64,000 bases of DNA from assembly GCA_947646655.1 (NCBI GenBank), contig CANSHI010000007.1:1-64000 (forward strand). Reading direction: 5' to 3'. This stretch comes from an uncultured bacterium. GTDB lineage: Bacteria > Bacillota_I > Bacilli_A > RF39 > UBA660. The translations under genes and the position numbers were made by a program. Under the pieces are notes generated by a model. The model did no database searches, was not told where the DNA came from, and was given only the letters and a program-made list of their open reading frames with translations. Each line of letters opens with the position of its first letter. Position 1 is the stretch's first letter. Positions 32,278-42,110 of this stretch are shown here, one piece after another.

Positions 32278-35200
32278 ATGAGTAATCAGAAGAGTAGTCC
32301 TAAAAATAATAAACGTGATGAGGAAAAGAATACGGTTAAGAAGACCGTTATGTTTATCATACTTATTATTATTATAATTCTTTCTTTGATTACTAGTTGT
32401 AGTTGTACTTCTGGATTTTTTGGAAGAATTGGGGATATTTTTAGAAATGATGGTAATGTAGATGTCGAAGACGATACTAATCATCGCGTTAAAGTTAAAA
32501 ACCAAGATTTGAAATTCGATAGATCAGAGCTCGAAATTTCTTTAGGTGATACAAAAGCTAAGTTATCATTTAGTTATGAAAACATTAATCCAAAAGAGTT
32601 TACATGTACTACGAGTGATGCGAGCATTGCAACATGTTATGTAAGTGATGGATACGTTGTTATCAATCCTAAAAGAGCAGGGAAGGTAACAGTTACATTA
32701 TCAACTGATACAAATGGCAAAACTTATCAAGCTACTGCCGATGTAACTATCGTAGACGATATTAAGAGACAAATTAAACTTTCTAGTAAGTCTGGAACAA
32801 TTAATATGGCTTATAGTAAAGTTAAGTCCATCACTTATAGTTTAGTCGCTTTAGAGGGAGATGTTACAATATCTTTAAGTAATCCTGACATTGCCGATGT
32901 TAAAGCAGAAAATGGAATTTTAAAGATAACTGCTAAGAAAAAGGGTAAAACAACTATTACACTTTCTCTTAATTATGATGGTAAAGAATACAGTGTTGTA
33001 TACAATTTAACTGTAATTAATGATAAAAATTCAAATATTGGTAAACCTGGTGCTAATAAACCTAGTAAACCAAATAAGCCAAGTAAGCCATCTGATGGCG
33101 ATAATATGGGTGAAGGTGGAGATAATACTGAAAATCCTGGAAATCCAGAAAACCCTGATGTACCCGTAAACCCTGTATTAGATAACAATACTAAACTTAA
33201 AAAATTAGATTTATCATGGGTGTTTTATGATTTCGACCCTGAAACTCGTGAATACGGTTTAAAAATAGCTTCTTGGAGAAAAACTATTAAAATAGATGCT
33301 GTTCCACAAAGCGATAAGTCTAAAGTTATATCTTACTCATTTAATGGTGTACTATATACAGGCGATGCTATGAAAGAAAAACTACCTTTAAAAGAGGGAG
33401 ATAACATCTTAATAGTAACTGTTCAAGCAGAAGATGGAAGTACTGGTTCTTATAAAGTTGTAATAAATAAGCCGAAATCTAATAACAGTTTACTTAAAGA
33501 CTTAAATGCAACAGATGCCGATGGTAATGAGATTAAGTTAGACTTTAATAAAAATACTTTATATTATGAAATAAATGTTCCAAATAGTACTAAAACGATC
33601 AATTTTGATGCGATACCTAGAAGTAAAAAAGCGACAGTAGAATATACATTCAATAACAATACTGTAACTTCATTAAACAATTTATATTTAAGAACAGGTG
33701 TAAACGTATTAGAAATTAAAGTTACTTCTGAAGATAAAAGAAGTGTAACTACTTATAAAGTGGTAATCAATAGAGAACCTGCTGATGGTGCAGTTGATAG
33801 AAGAAGTGAACTTGCTAGTCTTACTGATACTTTAGGAAAATTAGAATTTAATCCATATGAAACTGACTATAATATAGCTGTAGGTAGTGATGTCGATAAT
33901 ATCGGATTTACTGCGAAGCCTGCTAGTCCTAATGCGACTGTCGTATATAAATATAACGGTGTTGAAACAACGGATATAAGTAATTTACCACTAAATACTG
34001 GTGATAACATGCTAGAAGTAGAAGTTACAGCACCAGATGGCGTTACTAAAACTACTTATACAGTACATATCAATAAAGCTGCTGAAGACAATAGTAATGT
34101 TATAACTAATATCGAAGTTTTAGATAATAAGGGAATTTTAAATCCTAAATTCGATCAAAACGAGTTAAACTATACAGTCGATGTCGATGAGAGTACTAGT
34201 GAAATAGGATTTAAAGTTGAAACGACTGCTACAAGCGTTACTTATACATATAATGGACGTATTATAAGTGCTGGTGATATAAGTAAGTTACCTTTAAATA
34301 TGGGTGAGAATAAATTACAAGTTACAGCAGGAGATAGAACTTATACTGTTATCATCAATAGAAAATCTGATAAATCTAGCGATGTTTCTTTAAAAGATTT
34401 AACCATCGATGGAGAATCTATCATGGGAACTTTTGATAAAACGGTCGATAAAGATACAGATAGCGTTAAATTAGAAGCTACACCTAATGATGATAAAGCA
34501 ACTGTTAAATATTACTATAATGGAAAAGAAGTAGTAGATGGAGAGATTAAGCCACTTGAGGCTGGTGCTAATGTCGTAACCGTTGTTGTTACTGCTGAGG
34601 ATGGTACTGAGAAGAGTTATGAAGTAATTATCAATAAAGAAGCACCAAAAGATGAAAATGGTAAATCAACTGATGCATCGTTGAAAGAATTTTTAGTAAA
34701 TGGTGAAAATGCTTTAGGTACTAATGAAGTAAAATTAGGATCTAATGAAGATATCAGTTCAATAGTTGCTACTCCTAACGATAAAAATGCTAGTATTACT
34801 GGTATAAAATATGAGTATAAAGGTACAACTTATACTGCAAGTGATTTAGCTACTTTAAAAGATGAATTAAATAAAAAGCTAAACCCAGGTGAAAGTGCTA
34901 CTGTTACTGTAGAAGTTACTGCTGAAGACGGTAAAACAAAGAGAGAATATAGCATTACAGTTAATAAAGATGAAAAACCTGTTATAAAAGAAGATGCTGT
35001 TCTTACTGACTTAGTTGTCAAAGATAACAAAGCAGAATTGCATCCAAATTTCCAATCTGATGTTACTAACTATACAATCAATGTTAACGATAATGAAAAT
35101 TCGATTACTTTGTTACCTAGTTCAAATGGTGGTACTATAGAATATAGATTTAAAAACGATGATGGTACTTTAACAGAATTTAAACCATTAGAAGGTGGAG

Positions 35201-36849
35201 AAATCCCAGTAGATTTGACTAATGGAGACAAATATGTTATAATTAGAGTATCAGATGCAGATGGAAATTCAAACGAATATCAGGTTAAAGTTCATAAGAC
35301 TGTTCGTACTATTGAAATTACATCTAAGAGTGAAGTTTGTTATATCGAAGATAAAGAATGTATAATCGAATACATTGTAAAAGAAGACGGTATGACAGTA
35401 AGCAATTACGATACTTCAAACTTAGTCATTTCAGGACTTCCTTCAGGAGTTAAATATGAACATGTCGAGTATGGTAAGATTAAACTTATTCCAGATGGAA
35501 AAGTTATCGATGCCGATACAGATGTTACTGTTAATCTTGGTATAAAAGATTACAACGATAAGTTAGCCGATGCAACTGTTAAATTTACAACTAGAGATCA
35601 CAAAATTTGGTCCGATAAGGGAAGTTATGATCTACCTTACTTAGATGATAAGAAAGATAGAACAATAATTTTAAATACTGATCCGTATTTACTTACAGGC
35701 AATGTTACTGCAACTGTAGATTCTTCTGACAAAAAGCTCATTATTGAGACAGAAGACAGAAGACAAGTAGTTGTAGAAGCAAGTGGACCTATTAAAATCG
35801 AGTATATTGGAAGTAAAGTAGGAAGTAATAGTTTACCTATTAAGATTACTGCTACTGGTATGGGAGATGCTTACTTAAATGTAAGTGGAAGTGCATATGG
35901 AAAAGATATCAATGGACCAACTATTCAGATTAATGTAAAACGTGGTTACTTAGTAACATTAATCGCTGATGGTGATACAACAGATAAGTTAGTAGGATTA
36001 TTCAATGAGACAACATCTACTTATGAGTTTATGTTGACTGATGAAAATCCAAGCATCGATTTATCTAAGTATCCAAAACCATATTTGATTACAGATGATG
36101 AATGTCATTATTATGAATTTAAACAATATATAGTTCAGGGGACAAGTAAGACGTATACTGGTGAAGAAGTCATTAAATATGAAGATTTAAATGATAACTT
36201 AACATTAGTTGCGGAATACGATATGAGTACTAAAGAAGTACTTGAAACACAAAGTAGAACCGTAATGGTTACAGATATTCCTCTATTCTATAATAAAGAG
36301 TCTGTAGAAAATTATGGTGAAGATAAAGCTAAAATGATTTATCCAGGTGCTAGTGGTAAATACACTATCGAGGTAAACAATAAAGGTACACAAGATATGA
36401 AAGTGACTGGTATGTTTATCGAAGAAAATACTATTTGTATCGATGGTGGATGTTTAAATATGGGATATATAATTAGAGATGAAGCAGGTACTTACTATAT
36501 GGGTGATGGAACTACATTAGATGGTACTAAGACTACTCCGACATATTCTATATTAAATAAAAACGCTACAAGTTCTAGTGTTAAAGATGGCGAGTTCTTC
36601 TACAAGAACGAAGTTCAATTACAAGAAGCTGATTATTTACTTATTCCAGCTGGTGAAACAAGAGAGATCACAGTACACTGGAAATGGGTAGATGCAGGAA
36701 CTCATGAAGGCGATATAATAGATACTAAAATTGGTAATAAAGCAGCTGAGCTTGGAAGTATCGATTTAATGTATCAAGTATCGATGGGAATTAACTTCGA
36801 TGTCATATTAGATAAATGTAGCGAAGCATCTGTAGAATCTGGAAATTAG
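32278..36849 (+). CDS. Giant surface protein with cadherin-like repeats and TasA-like C-terminal module
   Basis: A 1523-residue protein. A membrane segment (about 23-40) ends in ITSC at residue 41, a possible lipobox. Two Ig-like/BIG2-type domains (about 60-250) and a Pro/Lys/Gly-rich linker (SKPNKPSKPS) follow. About seven repeats of a cadherin-like beta-sandwich then run, each of roughly 85-100 residues ending in a TYKVVINK-type strand. Next is a beta-rich region, and the C-terminal part (YPGASGKYTIEVNNKGTQDMKV, then IDTKIG) resembles TasA/camelysin-type modules. The sequence suggests an adhesin or scaffold for the fibre made by the neighbouring TasA-like proteins. A second SipW follows 16 nt later. 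Confidence 0.75.
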   Translation: MSNQKSSPKNNKRDEEKNTVKKTVMFIILIIIIILSLITSCSCTSGFFGRIGDIFRNDGNVDVEDDTNHRVKVKNQDLKFDRSELEISLGDTKAKLSFSYENINPKEFTCTTSDASIATCYVSDGYVVINPKRAGKVTVTLSTDTNGKTYQATADVTIVDDIKRQIKLSSKSGTINMAYSKVKSITYSLVALEGDVTISLSNPDIADVKAENGILKITAKKKGKTTITLSLNYDGKEYSVVYNLTVINDKNSNIGKPGANKPSKPNKPSKPSDGDNMGEGGDNTENPGNPENPDVPVNPVLDNNTKLKKLDLSWVFYDFDPETREYGLKIASWRKTIKIDAVPQSDKSKVISYSFNGVLYTGDAMKEKLPLKEGDNILIVTVQAEDGSTGSYKVVINKPKSNNSLLKDLNATDADGNEIKLDFNKNTLYYEINVPNSTKTINFDAIPRSKKATVEYTFNNNTVTSLNNLYLRTGVNVLEIKVTSEDKRSVTTYKVVINREPADGAVDRRSELASLTDTLGKLEFNPYETDYNIAVGSDVDNIGFTAKPASPNATVVYKYNGVETTDISNLPLNTGDNMLEVEVTAPDGVTKTTYTVHINKAAEDNSNVITNIEVLDNKGILNPKFDQNELNYTVDVDESTSEIGFKVETTATSVTYTYNGRIISAGDISKLPLNMGENKLQVTAGDRTYTVIINRKSDKSSDVSLKDLTIDGESIMGTFDKTVDKDTDSVKLEATPNDDKATVKYYYNGKEVVDGEIKPLEAGANVVTVVVTAEDGTEKSYEVIINKEAPKDENGKSTDASLKEFLVNGENALGTNEVKLGSNEDISSIVATPNDKNASITGIKYEYKGTTYTASDLATLKDELNKKLNPGESATVTVEVTAEDGKTKREYSITVNKDEKPVIKEDAVLTDLVVKDNKAELHPNFQSDVTNYTINVNDNENSITLLPSSNGGTIEYRFKNDDGTLTEFKPLEGGEIPVDLTNGDKYVIIRVSDADGNSNEYQVKVHKTVRTIEITSKSEVCYIEDKECIIEYIVKEDGMTVSNYDTSNLVISGLPSGVKYEHVEYGKIKLIPDGKVIDADTDVTVNLGIKDYNDKLADATVKFTTRDHKIWSDKGSYDLPYLDDKKDRTIILNTDPYLLTGNVTATVDSSDKKLIIETEDRRQVVVEASGPIKIEYIGSKVGSNSLPIKITATGMGDAYLNVSGSAYGKDINGPTIQINVKRGYLVTLIADGDTTDKLVGLFNETTSTYEFMLTDENPSIDLSKYPKPYLITDDECHYYEFKQYIVQGTSKTYTGEEVIKYEDLNDNLTLVAEYDMSTKEVLETQSRTVMVTDIPLFYNKESVENYGEDKAKMIYPGASGKYTIEVNNKGTQDMKVTGMFIEENTICIDGGCLNMGYIIRDEAGTYYMGDGTTLDGTKTTPTYSILNKNATSSSVKDGEFFYKNEVQLQEADYLLIPAGETREITVHWKWVDAGTHEGDIIDTKIGNKAAELGSIDLMYQVSMGINFDVILDKCSEASVESGN

Positions 36850-36865
36850 AAATTAGGGGTTTTGT

Positions 36866-37564
36866 ATGATGAAGGGAATAAAGAGGTTACTATCAATAAT
36901 AGTTACTATAATCTTAACGCTCGTATTGGCATATAATGTTTATAACATGGTATGTGTTAAAGTCATGGGACAAGATTTAGCAACTATAAATGGCTATGGT
37001 GTTCTAGAGGTTGTGTCTGGTTCGATGGAACCCACTATACATGTTGGTGATATGATTATTATCGATACTCATGATAAAAATTATCAAGAAGATGATATAA
37101 TCACTTTCTATGATAAACAGGGTTCTTTCGTAACACACAGAATTATTAAAATCGATGGTGAAAAGATGGTCACGAAGGGTGATAATAACGATAGTGAAGA
37201 CGATGAAACCGATATGGATAAAATCGTCGGAAAGTATGTTACAAAGTTAAATTGGGTAGGAAGAATACTTTCGGCATTTAAAAGCCCTCTTACTTTAGTA
37301 ATGATACTTATCGTTGGAATACTAATTTGTGTATTTGTGAGTACAGATGAAAATGGTAATCCTGTGATGACACCAGAAGAAGCTGAATTTGAAGAATTTA
37401 AAAAGTATAAAAAGGAACAAGAAAGAAGTTTAGAAGATAAGCCTAAAGCAACTAAAACAAAAAAGACTACTTCTTCAAGTAGTCCAAAGAAGAAAAGTGT
37501 TGCATCTAGTACGACTAAAAAGACGTCTAGTAAAAAGGCTACTACTAAAAAGAAAAGCAAATAA
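36866..37564 (+). CDS. Second SipW-type signal peptidase I
   Basis: A 232-residue enzyme with an N-terminal span (about 9-28), catalytic Ser53 in SGSMEP, His91 in VTHRII, KGDNNDSEDD, and a second span (about 138-158). The cytoplasmic tail is shorter than in the first SipW but again rich in Lys/Ser/Thr (KKTTSSSSPKKKSVASS). Two SipW enzymes in one locus suggest separate substrates or stages; the next two exported proteins are candidates. An ATG one codon later is an equally good start. Confidence 0.87.
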   Translation: MMKGIKRLLSIIVTIILTLVLAYNVYNMVCVKVMGQDLATINGYGVLEVVSGSMEPTIHVGDMIIIDTHDKNYQEDDIITFYDKQGSFVTHRIIKIDGEKMVTKGDNNDSEDDETDMDKIVGKYVTKLNWVGRILSAFKSPLTLVMILIVGILICVFVSTDENGNPVMTPEEAEFEEFKKYKKEQERSLEDKPKATKTKKTTSSSSPKKKSVASSTTKKTSSKKATTKKKSK

Positions 37565-37583
37565 GTTAGGCAGGTGAAATATT

Positions 37584-38198
37584 ATGAAAGGGTTAATACA
37601 TAGTAAGAAATTTAGACAGAATTTATATAAATGGTTATTCGTGTATATCGGAGTTTTAGGGCTTCTTGCGACTGTAGTAACCTATTCAAAATATATTTCT
37701 AGTCTAGGAACTAATGATGAAGCACGTGTTACTAAGTTTAAAGTCGATATAGAATTTGCCGAGGAATGTGGCGAAGGTTCTAATAATACTGAATGTAATA
37801 TGGGTAATCATTTACCTTTTGAAGATATGATCTATTACTTTAAAATAGATACGAGAGAAATCGAGACAGCTGCTAACATATATTTAACGGCGTCTATACA
37901 AGGTGATGATGCTTCTAACTATAAAATAACTTCTATCGAAGAAGAAATAAAAAATGATGATGGCGAGTCTACTTACAATAAGCTCAATAAAGATTCTACT
38001 GTTACTGGAGAATATCAAACCGTTAAGGTACCTGTAACAAATGATATAAAAGTTTATAGAGCTATTGTACAGTATGTTCCTGGTCAGGGTGATAATGAAA
38101 CTTATCCTGTAGAGGGAGATAAATCTTCATATTCACTTTATATAGGATATTCGGCTAGCCAAGTTTATGGCGATAGCCTCGCTGAACCTAATAATTAA
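37584..38198 (+). CDS. TasA-like exported protein, probable SipW substrate
   Basis: A 204-residue protein. The N-terminal hydrophobic segment (about 17-35) is followed by TYSKYISSLGTNDEARVTKFKVDI, in two parts matching the TYAKY...ARVAK pattern of the 31328 product. One cysteine pair lies near residues 58-68, and the C-terminal beta-strands end with YSLYIGYSAS. It is smaller than the first TasA-like protein and may be a minor subunit or anchor (the TapA role in Bacillus). RBS AGGTG. It starts 19 nt after the second SipW gene. Confidence 0.72.
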   Translation: MKGLIHSKKFRQNLYKWLFVYIGVLGLLATVVTYSKYISSLGTNDEARVTKFKVDIEFAEECGEGSNNTECNMGNHLPFEDMIYYFKIDTREIETAANIYLTASIQGDDASNYKITSIEEEIKNDDGESTYNKLNKDSTVTGEYQTVKVPVTNDIKVYRAIVQYVPGQGDNETYPVEGDKSSYSLYIGYSASQVYGDSLAEPNN

Positions 38199-38218
38199 AG
38201 AAAGGGGCAATGGTTAAA

Positions 38219-40375
38219 ATGACAAAGAAGAGAAAAAGAATTGCACTAGTTTTAGTATATATGTTATTGGTAATTGGCGGCGTCAATTTAACTGACTTTG
38301 CCCAATCACATGCATATTTCACTACAAACAATAAAGAAAATCCATTAAAATATCAAGCTAATGTTATAAGTGCATATCAAGAAACACAGTTGCATTTAGA
38401 TTCAAATAGAACTAAAACAAAAACACAAGCACCATTTATATTCATGTTTGATATCAATAAAGGTGTAAATACTAAAACACAAGATAAGTATACAGTTACA
38501 CCACCGACTAATTGTCAAGTAAATCGTATTTATGGAAGTGGTTCTTCAAGTAAGAATAGTAACAGTATAACACTTCCAGCATTAGAAGATGGATCAAATA
38601 AAACTTATCGTGAAGGATCTTTAACAGTAGAAATGACTTGTGAGTTAATAATTGGTCAAAATAGAGATTTTAAAGCTAGTGTCACTGAGACTGTTAAAGG
38701 TAAAACTTTTAAATATGCAGATACAGATACTTATAAATTGATCTATTCTGAATATAGTAAAGATATTTCTACAGAAGTAGATGATTCTTATGGTCCTGTT
38801 GTAGGAACTGAGATCGAATTATTTGAGGAATTTAAGATTTGGATTACAAATTATGCTCAACAATACTATAAAGACTACGATGCTAATAATAAAGCTTTAT
38901 CTGAATATATTATTCATTATGCAATAAGTACAGAACAAGGTATATTTAAAAATTATAAAGACTTTAAAGTAGCTTTAGATATTGCTAAAGAAAAAGGAAT
39001 CGATAAAACGACAATTCCAGGAATTAGCATTAGTTATGATTCTAAGAAAAAGGCATATACATTTAAAGCAGAAGCAAATCTGTTGGGATATGCAAGAACT
39101 TACTATTCAAGTTTAATGGCTAATCCTTTAAGTCCAAATTTCATATTCTATTTCGATTCAAAAAATAAAGATGTTATTAATGAAGCATTTGATTACTATT
39201 TGAAAGAATATATTTATACTGACGGTACAGTAAATATCGAAACAGTTAAAAAGTATATTAATAGTCAATCGAGTGATGGTGTAGCAGGTTTAGTACTTAA
39301 TGGCAATAAAATATTAGGTATGGGTAAAATTGGAGAAGGCTACTATATTACTAAGAATGATGTAGTCGAATTTATGAATGCGACTTATCCAGTTGTACTT
39401 AAATACGATACAGTAAGAAATATGATGAATTATATAAATAATATATTCTCATTAAAACCAATGGCTGATGTCGTATCACCAGAAGTTATTAAAGACGTAT
39501 TAAATAATCCTGGAGAAAACAGAGTATTCTTCGAAGTACTTTTAAACGGTACTAAGGCTACTCAAGAAGAAAAGGATAAATATTCTGCTATTACTGATAA
39601 AGATGGAAATCCTATTACTTTTTATCGAGCTGCTAATCAGATAAATTACTTCATAAAATATGACGAGTCTAAGAAGCAATACGTATTATTTACTATATGG
39701 TCTGATGGTGTAAGAGGAAATAGTATAAAGGTAGATACTCTAAAACTTCCAGAAGGATTTACTGTAGAAGCTACAAATGCGACTATTCCGTTCGATGGAG
39801 TTAATAGAGATGGACTTCAATTAATGTTTACTCCTCCAACAACTGGTGAATATGATTACGAAGCTATTTATGCAGATATTGATGAGCAATTGAAGAAAAT
39901 TTTAGGTGTTTCTGAGTTAAAAGAATCTGTAACTGCAGCTTCTTCACATAGACATCGTGTTCGTGTACCAGTGGACACAATATTAGTCGACTTAAATGCT
40001 AATACTGTATATACTCCATTAATAGATATGGCTATTAATCAAGCAAGTGTGGAAGCTAAAAAACCAGTTATTAATACTGAACCTGTTATTCCACCTCTAG
40101 AGATGGAAGAGCCAAATGATAAAGAAAATAACAACGTTAATTCTGCTATAGATGCTGAAAATAGTTGTCAAGATGGTGAAACAGGAATAGAAAATATTAA
40201 TCCTGATAAAGAAGAATCACATGATGAATATTTATCAGATGAATCTAGGGAAGAGAAAATAAAAAAAGTATCTGAAAATACTAAGACTTTTCCTAACGAT
40301 AATATAAGCGATAATCCAAATAAAGAAGAAGATACAGAATCTTCTAGTATGGATAATTTGCCTAAAATTAAATAA
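38219..40375 (+). CDS. Large exported protein with TasA-like N-terminus and acidic tail
   Basis: The ATG at 38219 has AAAGGGG 11 nt upstream; the ATG at 38210 is too close to it. About 718 residues. The signal segment (about 8-27) runs into QSHAYFTTNNKENPLKYQANV, again like a SipW-processed N-terminus (AYF, then a strand). The middle (about 200-560) is mixed helix and strand, unrecognised. Residues from about 620 are Asn/Glu/Ser/Asp-rich and unfolded-looking. No sortase motif or C-terminal span is seen. It closes the surface locus before a strong terminator. Confidence 0.6.
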   Translation: MTKKRKRIALVLVYMLLVIGGVNLTDFAQSHAYFTTNNKENPLKYQANVISAYQETQLHLDSNRTKTKTQAPFIFMFDINKGVNTKTQDKYTVTPPTNCQVNRIYGSGSSSKNSNSITLPALEDGSNKTYREGSLTVEMTCELIIGQNRDFKASVTETVKGKTFKYADTDTYKLIYSEYSKDISTEVDDSYGPVVGTEIELFEEFKIWITNYAQQYYKDYDANNKALSEYIIHYAISTEQGIFKNYKDFKVALDIAKEKGIDKTTIPGISISYDSKKKAYTFKAEANLLGYARTYYSSLMANPLSPNFIFYFDSKNKDVINEAFDYYLKEYIYTDGTVNIETVKKYINSQSSDGVAGLVLNGNKILGMGKIGEGYYITKNDVVEFMNATYPVVLKYDTVRNMMNYINNIFSLKPMADVVSPEVIKDVLNNPGENRVFFEVLLNGTKATQEEKDKYSAITDKDGNPITFYRAANQINYFIKYDESKKQYVLFTIWSDGVRGNSIKVDTLKLPEGFTVEATNATIPFDGVNRDGLQLMFTPPTTGEYDYEAIYADIDEQLKKILGVSELKESVTAASSHRHRVRVPVDTILVDLNANTVYTPLIDMAINQASVEAKKPVINTEPVIPPLEMEEPNDKENNNVNSAIDAENSCQDGETGIENINPDKEESHDEYLSDESREEKIKKVSENTKTFPNDNISDNPNKEEDTESSSMDNLPKIK

Positions 40376-40376
40376 G

Positions 40377-40399
40377 TCCGTATGTTTACGGATTTTTTT
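40377..40399 (+). terminator. Terminator closing the surface locus
   Basis: A perfect TCCGTA/TACGGA stem with a TGTT loop is followed by seven T, 2 bp after the stop codon. Confidence 0.9.
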
Positions 40400-40403
40400 C
40401 TGT

Positions 40404-40426
40404 AAAAAAGAACCGTGAATACGGTT
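40404..40426 (-). terminator. Terminator of the 98-residue protein gene
   Basis: An AACCGT/ACGGTT stem with a 4-nt loop is followed on the minus strand by a run of T, just after the stop codon at 40428. Confidence 0.85.
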
Positions 40427-40427
40427 A

Positions 40428-40724
40428 TTATGCTAATTCAATGTCATAAATTTCTCTTATTGGGATTAGACGTTGATGTTTAGTAACTAAGTTATTAGAA
40501 GTTTTGCCGATGATCGTATGTTTTTCTTCATTATTTTCAAACTTAATTATACAGTCGATTGAATACATAGTTCTCTCATCTTTAAAAAGCTTGTTTATTT
40601 TGTCTAAAACTTCTTTTTCATTTCTAGTATGGCGATCTGATTCTAGTTTTCCATAACTATATGATCTATTGTTGTTGTGTTTTTTATCTATTGGATTAGC
40701 AAAAACTTTAGGTAAATCTTTCAA
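40428..40724 (-). CDS. Small protein of unknown function, TTG start
   Basis: A 98-residue soluble, charged protein. The start is the TTG at 40724: AGGGAGG lies 8 nt upstream and no in-frame ATG lies nearby. The N-terminal 35 residues are basic and polar (HNNNRSYSYGK). The second half looks beta-rich (MYSIDCIIKFENN, KHTIIGKTSNNLVTK, RLIPIREIYDIEL), perhaps a small SH3- or OB-like fold. It has its own terminator. I do not recognise the family. Confidence 0.55.
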   Translation of the reverse strand: MKDLPKVFANPIDKKHNNNRSYSYGKLESDRHTRNEKEVLDKINKLFKDERTMYSIDCIIKFENNEEKHTIIGKTSNNLVTKHQRLIPIREIYDIELA

Positions 40725-40774
40725 TTTTAATTCCTCCCTATAATAAATATATTAAATTTGGAAATAATAAGAAT

Positions 40775-41869
40775 ATGAAAACCAAAAAAAGACATGAGTA
40801 TTTACTATTTTTGTTGCCAATTATTGTCCTATTATCATTAAGCTTGTTAAATATGGAGGGTGCTACTTATATAAGCAAACTTTATAGTTCTAATTTTGAA
40901 AAACAAGCTTTATGGATTTTAATAGGTTCTTTAGTCATGTTTGTTATTTATAAAATAGATTTAAGTCTGCTCTTGAAATCTAGTACGATATTTTATATTT
41001 TGGGATGTATTTCTTTGGTTTTGGTTTTGTTTTTTGGTAAAAATGTAAATGGAGCAAACTCTTGGTTTAAAGTGGGACAATTTTCCTTTCAACCGAGTGA
41101 GTTATTTAAATTTTTCTATATACTCTTTTTAGCAAATATAATAGGCAAAGATAAAAAGGGTGGTTTTAAGCTTTTCTTAAAGATTTTATTCTATACATTT
41201 ATTCCATGTATGCTAATATTTTTAGAGCCCGATACAGGCGTTGTATTGATGTATTTACTTATGATGTTTGGGATCCTTGTAGCAAGTAAAGTTAAAAAAA
41301 GACATATAACTTTCATGTTTGTTACTGGTATTGTTCTTCTAAGTGGTTTTGTAGCCTTGTATTTTCTAAAAAGTGATCTATTTATATCGCTTTTTGGAAC
41401 GAGCTTTTTCTATCGAATGGATAGACTTTTGAGTTTTAAAAATGCTAGTTCTTATCAACTTTCAAATGCTTTGATAGGTATAGGGGCGAGTGGTCCTTTT
41501 GGGTTTGGACTCAGGCATAGTAAAATATATATACCTGAGGTGACTACTGATTTTGTTTTTGCATTAACCATTTGCAATTTCGGCTTCATAGTAGGAATAT
41601 TTGTCGTATTAATTTATACTTTTATTCTTTATATGCTTCATAGACAAATAGGGAAGACAAAAAAACAAATTCATAAATGTATATTATCAAGTATTTTTTA
41701 CATGATGCTTTTTCAAGTAGGGGAGCATATTTTGATGAACATTGGTCTGACACCGATAACTGGCATAACTTTACCTTTTCTTTCATACGGAGGCTCGAGC
41801 TTACTTAGTTATTTCATGCTATTCGGTTTAATATTAAATATAATGTCTAAGGAAAAAAGAAAAATTTAA
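40775..41869 (+). CDS. SEDS-family peptidoglycan glycosyltransferase (FtsW/RodA/SpoVE)
   Basis: A 364-residue polytopic membrane protein with about ten spans. SEDS motifs are present: NGANSWFKVGQFSFQPSEL in the first large loop, EPDTGVVLM, and the C-terminal TPITGITLPFLSYGGSS. These proteins polymerise glycan strands from lipid II together with a class B PBP. No PBP gene adjoins it, so FtsW, RodA and SpoVE cannot be told apart; the length is closest to RodA or SpoVE. The RBS is weak (GGA about 12 nt upstream). Confidence 0.9.
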   Translation: MKTKKRHEYLLFLLPIIVLLSLSLLNMEGATYISKLYSSNFEKQALWILIGSLVMFVIYKIDLSLLLKSSTIFYILGCISLVLVLFFGKNVNGANSWFKVGQFSFQPSELFKFFYILFLANIIGKDKKGGFKLFLKILFYTFIPCMLIFLEPDTGVVLMYLLMMFGILVASKVKKRHITFMFVTGIVLLSGFVALYFLKSDLFISLFGTSFFYRMDRLLSFKNASSYQLSNALIGIGASGPFGFGLRHSKIYIPEVTTDFVFALTICNFGFIVGIFVVLIYTFILYMLHRQIGKTKKQIHKCILSSIFYMMLFQVGEHILMNIGLTPITGITLPFLSYGGSSLLSYFMLFGLILNIMSKEKRKI

Positions 41870-41889
41870 AAAACGAGATGAACTCGTTT
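41864..41889 (-). terminator. Bidirectional hairpin terminator between SEDS gene and small-protein gene
   Basis: AAACGAG/CTCGTTT is a 7-bp stem with a 5-nt loop. On the minus strand it is followed by a T-run, and it overlaps the stop codon of the minus-strand gene at 41888. Confidence 0.75.
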
Positions 41890-42109
41890 AGTAATAATAA
41901 TTATAACCTGAGTTTGAATATCCGTAGCCACCTGGTCCATATGGATAAGGTCTTGGTGGGTATGGATAAGCAGGTTGATTGACATAAACAGGTCTTGGAC
42001 GAGATAGACCTACGACAGCTGCGCCACCTAATCCTCCTAGAAGGAAAGGAACCCAAAAGTATCTGTCGCCATCTCTAACTAAATAATAATCCGTATTGTT
42101 AGATCTCAT
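41888..42109 (-). CDS. Small membrane protein with Pro/Tyr/Gly-rich tail
   Basis: The ATG at 42109 is preferred (AAGGGGTG about 8 nt upstream); a GTG at 42118 lies inside that RBS. About 73 residues. A polar N-terminus (MRSNNTDYYLVRDGDRYFW) is followed by one hydrophobic Gly-rich span (VPFLLGGLGGAAVVGL) and a tail of Pro/Tyr/Gly repeats (YPYPPRPYPYGPGGYGY). Such tails occur in small spore-coat or surface proteins, but no specific family is recognised. Its RBS is locked in the 13-bp hairpin described below, so expression is probably regulated. Confidence 0.6.
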   Translation of the reverse strand: MRSNNTDYYLVRDGDRYFWVPFLLGGLGGAAVVGLSRPRPVYVNQPAYPYPPRPYPYGPGGYGYSNSGYNYYY

Positions 42110-42110
42110 A

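Noticed and set aside
28445-40375. Sortase-anchored (LPxTG) surface proteins
   Set aside because: None of the exported proteins has an LPxTG-like motif with a C-terminal hydrophobic span and basic tail, and no sortase gene is present.
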